This document shows, piece by piece, positions 23,701 through 35,700 of a stretch of DNA of 64,000 bases. A program made the position numbers and the translations under genes. The notes beneath the pieces are model-generated. The model had not been told where the DNA came from. It worked only from the letters and a program-made list of their open reading frames with translations, and made no database searches. The first letter of the stretch is position 1, and each line of letters begins with the position of its first letter. This DNA comes from Gorsachius magnificus (lineage: Eukaryota; Chordata; Aves; Pelecaniformes; Ardeidae): positions 19,480,213-19,544,212 of the forward strand of contig CM067089.1 in the NCBI GenBank assembly GCA_034008185.1, read 5' to 3'.

Positions 23701-26700
23701 TGAAATTAAGAAAAAGCTTTGGGGACTCTATTCCAGTCAGCATCTTGCATCTCACCCCAAGTCAGTTGGTAGTTGTTAGGGGTCAAAGAATGTGTGACTG
23801 TTTACAAGTGCTATGCATCGTAATTGCCATGGCTAATTTCTAAATGCTTCAAGTTGTAGCTTCATGGTAAGGAATGCTTTTGGCCAATATTTAGATTGTT
23901 AACATCTTCATGCCTGGCTGCAGCATGGTTATGTAGTACTGCTTAAGGCCAGGTGGAAACTGTGGAAAACATAGGTTCTTTTCACCTGTGGTGATGTTAA
24001 ATACTGAATGCCATGATTATATAGTATATTTTGGTGAAAAATACAGGAGTGAAAATGGTTTTGTGTTGCTGTTGCTTGACACAGTGAAGAAACACATTAT
24101 CGGTTACTGAAATGTTGTCCAAGGCATTGGAATATCCCACAATCTTTTAGTCTTAAGAATTTGTTCAAGTGAAATGCTGTGTAAAATTAGTCTTCAGCTG
24201 CTTTTAATGTAGGTGGAAGTGAGGGTTGCCTAAGGAATAGGACTGGTGGTCCAGCATCCCAGGAGTTAAAACTTGCCTTACCAACAAGATAACGCTTTTC
24301 CAACAGGAATGGGAAACATGCCAATCACTTCCACTGGGCTGGGTGCTGTTAGATCCAAGAATGAGATTCTCGATAGCTGATCATTGCTTCTTGTAGCTTT
24401 GTAAGTTTAGCTTTTATTTGTTAGGGTTTTTTCATGAAGCTATGGAGGCTTAGGTATGACCTAGTCTCCCAGTGCTATCTTCAGGAATCAGTTTGTGGTA
24501 ATGACTACATGTGTGTGAATGGTCAAAACTGTTTAAGGAATAGCTCTGTGCTTTTGGGTTTGAAGTTGGTTTGGGTTGGGTTGTGGTTTTGGTTGTGTGT
24601 GGGTTTTGAAGTTGGGTGTTTGGGGGTTTTTTCATTTTTTGGTGAGGAGGTAGACATTCAATAAGTCCTCACGGTTGAAAATGAACTGGAAGGCTTTGCC
24701 TGATATATGTACATGATTTATTTAGCTCTAACTTTGTAAGGTTTGAGGAAACTTCCATTACAAAGCAGATATCATTAATTTTTTAAGCTATATATTCTAT
24801 TTACTCAGAGGAAAACAAATGCTTCCATTTTATGTGTTGGGATTGCTCAAAATAACTGTGAAATAGCTTACAGGTATTTTTCAATTACTTCTCACTATTA
24901 CCAGCTTTTTTAAATAGAAAGTAACTTTCAGAAGCTGTGAAAATACTATCCCACCTTATGTGTGACTTTCTTTTTTTTTCCTTGTTGTTATTTTTGTTTC
25001 TCTCTCCCCTCTTCCAGTCCTAATTAAAACAGGAAGTTCTTAGATCATCAAAGCAACAAGCAATGCAAATGAAATGCAAATGAAAAATGTAGATTAAGTA
25101 ATAGGATTTCATCATATGTGTGTCCAGGAAGAAAAGCAGCTGAACCGAAGATATTTCATCTGAGATATTCATGACTAAGTTATCAGAGTATTGATGCCAC
25201 TGTTCAAATTACTGATAAAAGATTGAGCTACTGTACCTGTGTTCAAGGAAATACAGGTCTTGTAAGAGAGGTGTGTGAGCTGAAGCAGTTTTGGCAAAAG
25301 AAGAAACTGCTGCAAATTGGTCTTGGATAAATCCAGGGTCCAGGTAGGGAGGAGAAAGTCCTAAACAGCAAGATTCAGGCGCAGCCTCTTTCTAAAAGTT
25401 GAGGAGTAAGAAGATTCAGCTAACCTTAGGTGGCAGTTGTTTAAACATACGAAAAGGGTTACCCTTGGTTATCTTCTTTAATGGGGGGAAATGTTAACTG
25501 GTGACCCAGGAGTTCCCTTTCATCCTTGCTTCCCCTGGTCTCATCCATGGTGTGATTTCACAGTTACCCTCCACGCACTCTCCCTGTGTTGTATGTTAAG
25601 CACAGGAGTTTTAAAAATCAAATGTGTTCAGTTCTGAATGTAATATGCCTTATAGGAATAGCCTTACAGCTTCATACTCTTCAAAGTTTGTGCAGAAACG
25701 AGGTAAAACGTATCGTGGCATTTCTGGTGAGCGAACCTTTCCCCCAGATAGCCCAGCTGTCGGTGTGCATCACATTACCTCATGGTGCAAGGCTGTAGAT
25801 ACCTTCTGTTTGCATTGGCACGTGCTTCTGCAGCGAAATTTTGGAGTAATGGAGATTTCTATCTCAAGATAACAAACCAGTAAGTAGTTGGTGCAGTTTA
25901 ACATAAAAAGAATTCATTTTCTTAAGAAGATAAGCAGCATCTTTTGATTTATGCTAGGCTTTTAAGAGTGCATGATTCACCTTGATGCTTTCTGTATCAG
26001 ATCTATGGGACCTAGAACTAGGTTTTATAGTGTTGTTGTTTTTTATGGCTTACTGCAGTGTAGCAATACATAGCATAGCTTTTTTTTTTCTCCACAGTGA
26101 TAGATTGCATTGACCCAGTAGGTATATTGCGTGCTGACTTTGCTGAGAAGAGAGAAATCAGCTCCTAACAGTCTTACCAGACAATCTTAGTTAAGTGCAT
26201 TTTTTTACACTTGTGAAAGCATTTCTGCAACATACCCAGTGTCTTCATTTTTCATAGTAAATCACACAGTTTTGAATAACTGTTGTCCGCCTAAGCTGTG
26301 GATGTGACAGATTTCACTTTCTTCTCCTTGCTTTCCTGGCTTTCAATAACTCAAGAAACTGGACGTTTATTCGGGTCATCAATTAAATGCTGGGCTTCCA
26401 GCTTGAAACAAACAAACAAAAAACCTACCTGAAACAAACAAACAAAAAAACCCACCGTAATTTTCCCACTATTTTCTCTCAAGTCTGTGGAGACTGTATC
26501 TACACAAATACTTACTTCTCTTCCTAGCCCCTGGCTGTAGCAGTGGGGGCCCTAACAATTTTGGTGGCCTCTGAATGGTCTTACTCCCTGTATTCAGGGA
26601 GGCAGCAAAACCCAGGAGCACCTTGCAGTCTGCATGCACGCTCCTGTTAGCACCGCATTCAGTGGTGTCAGGATTGTTGAAGTGTGTAAGTACCAGCTAA

Positions 26701-29700
26701 GGTGGGTTATCTAAAGATACTGAAAAGAACTGATGGCGCTTCGTGGTGCGTTTTGTGTTGGTGGAACATACTGATAGTAACAAAAGATACAATTAATCAA
26801 TTTTTTAAATAATCTCTGGAACAAAGAAGTGTTTCTACTGTAACTGCAGTTGTACAGAAGTTGTATGAATTTCAGTGGGACTTGTCACGAGCTTTGAGAC
26901 TTGGTCTTTGTCCTAATTGGTCAACTAGTCAAAATAGTTGTCATCTTTATTGCAAGTCATTCCAACAGATAGCTGGTGTTAGCAGCTCTGAAGAAAACTA
27001 AGCTGCAGTTCTGCTCAACTGAAGTATCGGTTGTTGTGGGCTGATCTTGTGCTCTTTATTTGTGCTAGAGAGAACTGCTGCTGTTCTAAGAGCAAAGTTC
27101 TTTCTGCAGCTCTCCGTTTGGCTCACAACAAAATGAAAGGAGCTTAGATTCACAGAGAAGAAACTAGAAAAAAGTGTCTTGGTATTTCTGCTTGCTTTTT
27201 AAATGTGAGCATTATGTATACCTATCACAAGAACTATACAGACTTGAAATAAGTTCATAATTGTTTTCTACAGTACTTATTATTAGTGATTTAGGTATGA
27301 CTCCTCAAAATGTTAAGATATAAAAATAAATCTCTTGGCAATCATTTGTGAATAACTCTCAGCTGTTAGTACTTAATGCTTTTATTTCTGGACTTGTGTT
27401 TGATAGGATGAAATGCTTCTTCCCTCTCTTAAAGATTAACTCTACACTATGGCTTTAAAGCAGCTGTTGGTGCAGGCAGATTGTAGCAGATTTTATGCCC
27501 TTAATGTGGAATATTGGAAGTTGGTTTAGCTACAGGATGGTTCTGTATTACACAGTCCAACCATGCTGCTCTTAAAATTAAACTTCCTGCTTGCATAGTT
27601 GAGATACATCTGAGGGGGACACTAACTGTTCCAGTGGGGCAGGTAATTAAAGTTCTCAGTAGCTTAAATAAAGATTTGTGTAAATCACTAATGGGGTTGG
27701 CATCCTGAGCTCCACTGCATTGTAGCGTTGTACAGTGTGGAGCGGACTGCTTTTGCTTAAATATTTACCTTGTACTTCCAAAAGTGTTTGAGTTACAGGT
27801 TAGTGTATGGTGACATATTTTTCCTCTTTAAAATAAAGCCTATTTTAAAAACACTTGTTTTGAATTCTTCCCATTTCAGGGAGCTTTCCTGTATCTGCAC
27901 AGGTGTATCTTCCCAAACCTCAAATTAGACTTCATTTCAGGGTTCTTCTGTCTTGCAGCTTGTAGGGCGTGGAAAAACAAATTAGACTTTACAACAGATA
28001 ACAGTAGGTGCTCTTAGAAAAAATGAACTGTAAGCAAGCTACTTCATGGGAGTTTATGCATTATGCCTGCCGTGCCCTTAGGGAACGGGGGGAGAAACTG
28101 ATGATTCAATTATTTGGCATAAGGCAATGGAGCAAAATAATAGTTTTAAACATCTGACATTTAAGGATTGGTTTGGGGAGGAGAGTGTATTAACAATTGT
28201 GAAATTCAGACTTCTGAATTATTCAGCCAGACGAGAATGATGCTGAGACCCTTGTGGTAAGAAGTAAAAGACTCTAAGCTCCTTTCAGCCTGGAGTTGAG
28301 TAACTTAATACTTATCTGTGATTGCTTGAGGAAGAATGGTGTGATCAGTACCTCTTATGCTTATTAAAATCTTTGCCCCAAGTTGTTTACACTTATGTTC
28401 ACTGGCAGAAAAATCAGTAATGCATATGGTGTCCATGGTTTGGAGTTTGTATGAACACTAAGTTGGGACGCCCTGGTTGGTAGAATCACATTTCAGTAAG
28501 TCTGCCTGATTCTCCCTAAAAGCAGGAAGGTGACTGTGTGACTGTTATTTTAGAAATGTATCTTGGATGTTAGCCACGTACTCAGTACTTCTAATTTAAT
28601 TTCTTGAAGAAACTTTACTAGCTACCTCCTTCTGCAGTACCTGTGTATAGATTTTGTATTCTCGCTTCTTATTGCTTCATAAAGTTACCTGGCTTGCTAC
28701 TTATAAAAATATATATATAATGCATGTATATATAAGCAGAGCAGGGAGACCAACCTGCTTCAGTTAGTATCTTCTGTGTGTGTGTTCTCCATAGTAATTT
28801 TCTCTTGCCATTAACAGAACAAGGGCTTTGGTGGACCTGTGCTGGCTGTGGCAAATACATATATATGCTCAGAAGCAAATAGTGGCATTTCTTGTATAGT
28901 AGTATGATAGGCTAATACATATACCAGCAAAGGGAGTCTATTGCTCAAAGAAAAGGACTGTCCGTACTAAATATTGAACTTAAACCAGCTCGTTCTCTTT
29001 CTGCTAATATGTGCAGGTGGTATAGTTGCAACAGAGCTGCGAGTTCTGGTGGGTTGAAGCCTGGAGACTCCCAGCACAATGGGAGAGTTATGTACTGCTG
29101 CTCTTTAGATGGAGCCTTGTGACTGTGGGAATTCCGACAGGTCTTGGAAAGGCAATTGTAGATGTTACACAGTGGGAATGTGACTTGAGAAATCTTGTTC
29201 TCCTGTTGGGTTGTTTGTTCCTCCTCCCCTCCTTGGTCTATTTTAAGAATTGGTGTCAGGAGTCAGACTGGGTGAAATATAGTAAATGTGCTCTGTCAAG
29301 AGGTACTGACTGAAGAGTAAAATGTTTTCCTGGGAAAAAATGTTCTCATTTATTAAAACCTGAGAGAATAGACTATTCTAGTATTTTCTTTATTCTTTTT
29401 CTTAACTGAGGCTTCTTGAAGTCTTAACCTAGAGAGGTGTTTAATACATTTGAATTGGACATGCAAGTGACCACCAGCTTTCAGGAGCAGATGCTGCCAC
29501 TGTGACTGCACTGAATTTTCATTCAGCAAATGTTTTAAGTGATATGGCTCACCTGCACATTTATAGTGACTTTCTCTTTCTTCCTCCCCAACCCCCTTGT
29601 CCTTAGCATTTCCATGGTTTGGAATGGATATCGGTGGAACGTTGGTTAAACTGGTCTACTTTGAACCTAAGGACATTACTGCAGAAGAGGAGCAGGAGGA

Positions 29701-32700
29701 GGTGGAAAACCTGAAAAGCATTAGAAAATACTTGACCTCCAATACAGCCTATGGTAAAACTGGCATTCGCGATGTCCATCTTGAACTGAAAAATTTGACT
29801 ATGTGTGGACGCAAAGGAAACCTGCACTTCATCCGCTTTCCCAGCTGTGCCATGCACAGGTTCATACAGATGGGTAGTGAAAAGAACTTCTCCAGTTTGC
29901 ACACCACACTCTGTGCCACAGGAGGTGGAGCTTACAAGTTTGAGGAGGACTTTAGAACGGTATGTGAACAGTTCATATGGGTTCAGTGGGGAGTACTTCG
30001 GGAAAACGTGGGAGTCCTGCTATTAAAACGTGCAGAGAAAATAACATTTTTTGTCCATCCTAGCTGATTAAGACTAACAGTAGCAATTCATGTTTGTTAA
30101 TTGGTACAATTGCTGAGGACACAGAAGGGCAAGGGAGGGTTTTATACTTCCTTGGTATTCTATTGCAGTATTGTTGTGCAGGATGTTTTCGGTAAATGCT
30201 TTTTTTTAGAGTACAGTTGTGATGCTCAGATGCCTCATAATCAACTGTGTGTGTGTTATGACAGCCTAGAAGCCTGAGACTACAGGTACTCATCTTGCAA
30301 ACGGGGTATCTATTGGAAAACCAGAAATGAAACCATATGGGCTAGAGATTAGATTCAGGTTCCCTTCCCCTTGTATTAATTTTCAAGCAGACTTAAGTCA
30401 AAAGTCTGGAAGACCAACCATGGAGCAGGGGGAGAAACAGTGTATGGAAGCATGACAGTAGCAGCTAGCTTTTGATTTCAGTTCTGGAAGTACATCATGT
30501 GAAGAAAGGCAGTTCATGAGGTGACTAGGTCCCCTATCCCCTAGAATTTAAAAATAACCTCTGCAGGGAGCTCCAGAAGCTGATATAAATCTGAAGTATT
30601 GGGATGCTGCTGTTTGTATAAATTTGATCAATAGTCCTACCTCCTGAACAAGCGCACTAGAGTGCGCTGCAAAAATTGATTGTGGTGACAGAGGCAGAGA
30701 GCTGTCGTACAAACTGCATTAGAGAAAAATAGTCATTTGGGAGGCAGTTGCCTGTTGTGTATGTGTCTGTACTGGGGCATATCTCAATTTATTCTCTGTA
30801 AAAGTGTCACTAGTCTGCCTGTACCAAAGCGGTCTTACTAAGATTAATTTGAATTATTTACTTGGCAGGCAGGTCTGACACTTCTGTCTCTAGCTTTTGC
30901 CCTGATCTTGAGGGTGAGGGATGGCTGCTGGGTGTGACAGGTTATATCAGTTGCTTTTCTGTCTCTGCTTCAGTCTAGGGAGCTATCATACTGATTTACC
31001 AACTGCTGTTGACTGCAGTCCTTGGCTTTGTGTGCTTCATTTTTAATTCCAGCCATCCATTCCTGCAGGTACAAGAGGTTTTTTCTTTGTCAATACCCCT
31101 CACCTACCAGATGACCAAGATCCTAGGGGGGAAAGAGAATGCTGTAAGAGTTAAACATGAATTCCAGTTGCTTATACTGTTGTGCAATCATTTTCAGTAA
31201 ATGTTGGACTTGGAAGCAGCTAGTACAATGAAGGACTATCAAGTTTTTGAATTGCTGTAGTAGTCCACAACTAGCGCCTGATTTCTTTCCTTTAGGCCGA
31301 TTGTAAGTCCCTTACATGTTAGGGTCTGCTGATGATTGAGTCCTCAAAAGTTGAGTTTGTCTCTTGCTGTCTAAGGATGTTGGCAGTGCAGTAGGAGGTG
31401 AGTTCTAGTGCTAGCCAGTGTGGCCTCAGCTCAGGCTTTCGAGTGTACTTCCACGTGTCCAGGGGATGATTCAGGTCATGTTCTCTAGTGACAGTGGGAG
31501 GTCGCTTTGAGACTTTCTGAAGACGCTGACTTATCCCTTTGGAATGGTCAGTCTTCCCAAATTCATCTCTCCTGCGTCATGTAACAGCAGCTAGAGTTGC
31601 TTATTTAATAAGGAAGTTCATGTCCCTTGCTCCCACAGCTGTAGAATCAAACTGGAAGTTACCTGGTGGCTATGGCAGCTAGGCATTTCTCTCCATAGCT
31701 TTGGCTTTGTCTGGCATAAAGCTGCAATTTACAGTGAGGGCCCAGTCTCTGTCATCTCAGCTGCAATATAGTCGATGTAGCAACTGAAGTTGGGGCTGTT
31801 TTGCTAGCTTTTGTACAAAAATACGAGGTCACGTAGCAAATTACTGGTGGACTTAGGCACGAAATACCACATCTTTGCAGTGTTAGTTAACATTCTGTGT
31901 GCTGCAACACATGTAGGTAGTTTAAGAAAAACACTGTAAAGCCTGGCAAGGGTGTTTTGTAGCATAGAGCAGTCTGTGAAGTGCACTCACACTGAAGTGA
32001 GTGCTTTGGACACCTCTTCTTACAGCTATCCAGTTCCATACCTTCCTTTATAGCAAGTATTTCTTGGCTCAAACTGTAATATCCATAGAGTGTTACAGAA
32101 GCAAAATACTATCCATTACACGGAGGTTTGCTTGCTTAATCTCTCTTGAAGGGCTGAGTGTCCTGGGTACTGGCACTTAAAATTGTCACACTTCATTAGC
32201 CGTTGTAACAGCAGCCGGCTACCACAGTGTGTTCGGCTGACTGTAAATTGACATTGGACGACAGCTTCAGGGCTGCTTTCTCAAAGCATTGAAATGTCTG
32301 TTTCAAATATTTGATTGCTCTAATGCACCTGTAGAAGTAGAGAACATGTGCCAAGTCTAGTATCCTGCTGTTGCAGGATTCAGTATTGTCTAATGTCTTA
32401 TATGGGGGAGGCCTTGAATGTTGCTGTTTCTGTTACTTAGAAGCAATGGGGAAAAACTAAAGTTTGTGAACATTGTTAATTTCATCAAAATATCTGGCTA
32501 CATGCTAGGAAACTCATGAAACTGATGTAGGTAACATGCTTTTATTCTGGCCCTTTATTTCACTAGTGTATGTGCTTTCAAATTTTTGCCTTTCATGGTA
32601 TTTCTAAGTATTTATAGGACTTTCAGGATTGCATAGATTCAGGACAAAAGATCCAACACATTGCAAAACAGTATTCAAATCCCGAAGAAGGAATCCTTCT

Positions 32701-35700
32701 CAGATTACAGCAGCTTTTTCTCCTTAAAATAGACAAGCAAACACCCTGTTGTTACTCGCCTGTTCCAGTGTCTAATTCTGAATCCCTAAATGAGTTAAAT
32801 AGGTTTGGTCTAAACATCTCTGTTGCTTTTGTGTGTTAAAAAATAATGTTAAATTGGGAGGCATCTTCTGTTTACCTTAAGCCAATCTTCTGTGCCACAG
32901 AAAGGCAACTAAATCCACAAAGCTAGCTAGATCTAGCTCTCTGACCTCCCTCTCGTGATCCACAGTGTTGGATAGGAGGAGACCTGGAGAAGTCTCCACG
33001 GACTGCTTGGTGACTGCCAGCAATAATGATCAGTAGCCTGGCAAGTCATTTGATTCATTCTTAAGATCTGAATGCTTCTCTAGAAGTAGGAAAACTGACT
33101 CTATTCATTAAGCTAGACCACAGAAATAACTTTACCAACCATACGATTATACTTAATGCTCACTGAAGAGCATCGGTAAGTAATTCACTGAAAAGACTGT
33201 TTCCAGCTTAGTGTGGGTTGGGGTTTTTTTGTAGTTTGTGTTTTGTTAATTTTTTCTTTTCCCCTTTCTGAATGACTGGTCTCTATGGCTGGCTGACTTT
33301 TTATTTTCAGGTAACAGTAGTGTTAAGGCATCGATGAATCTGTTGCCTAATTGTGATAATCCTCTCTCCTTTCCCCAACTTGCATGTTCTGTAAATGCTC
33401 AGGTAACATCACTTCTGTAAAAGGAAGGAGTACATAGACTTGCTCGTGTACCTGTAGTATAAATCTATTTATACTCTGTGACTCCTCCATGATCGCACGT
33501 GCACATTAACATGCACAAGAGTATACTGTTAATGTAATGAGGAATAAATTCTTAGGCTGTCACTCGGTTTTGTAAAGTAATCCAATGTATAGGATACATG
33601 GGGGATGAGGGAAGAAAAGACTATTCAGACTGTTGTCTAAAACCTCCTCTATTGCAGAATTCCTGTTGATTGCAGTGGCTCAAAGGTGGGATCCTTGTGT
33701 TCCTTCCTGAACAGACACCTGCCAAACCCGACTTGTCTTGGTAGAAATTTTACTGCTGGCTTCGGTGGAAGCAGGGTCTGGGCCAAAACCCAAGCACTTG
33801 ATAAAGAACATCTGGAGCAGGGGAGGAAGGAAATCTGTTACCAACGCAAACTAAGGCCTTGTCCCTCCCCATAACCTGTAAGAAAAATGCTTTAAGAGTG
33901 AGCCTGGCTGTTGGAGAGTGATTTCCTTGTGCCAGTTATTTGCTGATTCTAAGGCTTGACTTTGTGGTGTGAATTGAATCCCTGTGGATGACTTGTAGAT
34001 TGTATTTATCTTAAAACAAATAAACTCACTGTCCTATGTTGTAGGATGAGTAAGCTGTGTAACTCTGGATTAGTGTAAGACACTCAAAACCCTTGTTGTA
34101 CCTCACTTGCTTGAGGAGGCTGGAGATGGCTGCTCAGGCTGTAGGTGCTGGCCTGTAACTGCGTAGACTGGGCTGGAGTTGAGAGTGGCATCCAGAGAAC
34201 AGGTGAAGTAACCATGATGCCTTCTGTTACCACCACTGCAAGAAGCTAGGAAACTCTTCAGAGGGAATGCAGAGAAGCAATGTGCATCTTTTCCCTGCCA
34301 AGAGAGGGAAGAGGTCCTTACAGCTAGCTGGGCAAGAGGGCAGATCCTCTGCAGAGGATCCTAGATTAGTGCTTTTCTTGCCCAGAGCTGCTGCAGAGTC
34401 TATCTTCGCATCCACCTCAGCGAATGTTGGGCTTATCCTTTATTTGCATTAGACTTTTTGTCTTGTTTGAATGTGAGTGGGTATTTCGTAGCCTCAGGGC
34501 ATGGAATGAGCTGGGGGAGTACCTCATCTGAGCTCAAACAGAAGCAAGGTTGGCAGTTGAGGTGAAGACAATCAAAATATAAAGGAAGCAAAGTATGTTT
34601 TTATGAAAGTGGAGGAGAGGTAATGGGAGGGAGATGGAAGAAAAAGCTAGACCGTAAGCTATTATAAGAAATAAAAACTGGAGCAATGCCCAGAAGGCAT
34701 ATAAAAGCCAGAGTGATAGAGTAAATGAGGCTGTTGTAATTGATAATTAAAAACTTGCAAGACATTATGTTCCTGACAGTTTCTTACAGAAAAAAAAAAA
34801 ATCGTATTTCCGATTGAAAGTCCAAGAGACAGATGAACTTGTAACCGTGTCTAGGTTTGGACATCCTTGTGCTCGCCAGAACTCAGTACCAGTGTCTTTT
34901 CTTTCATGAGCTGGAGCTTTGTGAAAAGATGTCTGCATGCCAATGTTGATCCATTAGGCTGCAACCCCGCTGCATGTGTCATGGCTGCCTTCAGCTCACT
35001 TCTTGAGGACTGGGCTGTTTCGTGTTTTCCTTGCTAAGGTGGAGGTATTCACTCACCCGTAAAGAAACAAACATGACCCAAGTTTTTGACTTCTGTGCTT
35101 CCATACTTCAAAGCAGCAAGTTGGTGCCACGTTTTTTTCCTTTTATGCCATCTGGTACTTGAATACAGCTAAAAACTGCTTGACATTATGCATATTATTA
35201 AAAAAAAAAAAAAAACCAAAAACAAACCAACAAAAAAAACCCCCACGAACAAAAAACAACTAAACTTGGACAGTACTGTTTTCCAGTACTTCTTGCAAGT
35301 GTACAACAAGAGGTGGGCTTTCATTCTTCTTAGAATACCATCTGTACACAGTAACAACAGACCTTTCGTGTATCCTTGAAATCAGCTGGGTTTCAGTAGT
35401 TTAAGTTGTGAACTGTCATGGGGAAGTGTTCACTACTTCCTTGCTCTGTTGCACCCGCTTGTAAACACGGTTAAAGTCCTGAGTCCTTCCTTTTGATGGT
35501 CCTGAGCAGTTCCTTGAGTCCAAAGTGTTTTGTTCCTTCCCCTTCCTTGGTATTTAAAAACCAGTCTAAAATAGAAAGGAACTTCTACAATCTGTCTATG
35601 ATGCAGAAAGATTGTTCTTTTAAACAATGTGTGTATGGTTTCCCTGTAGCCATCATAAATTTTCCCTCCAGGCTCCTGTAAACTACTTTGTTCTGCAGTT

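Larger units (their letters stand above)
21127..29606. other. PANK1 intron 1
   Basis: About 8.5 kb. Contains a CR1 copy (21470-21703), two candidate exons of the unrecognised + strand chain (22891-22944, 26098-26121), a tandem 26-base duplication (26404-26456), a G/T-rich stretch at 24558-24640 with several GGG runs, and an AT tract near 28710. Other open frames (25586-25872, 29026-29313) are unsupported. Confidence 0.6.

Noticed and set aside
25586..25872. Two overlapping + frames of 70 and 82 codons
   Set aside because: Mutually exclusive frames with no start context, splice sites or family resemblance.
29960..30067. Continuation of the PANK1 exon 2 frame
   Set aside because: The PANK family protein continues in exon 3 at 38949 and a consensus donor is at 29960, so this is intron.
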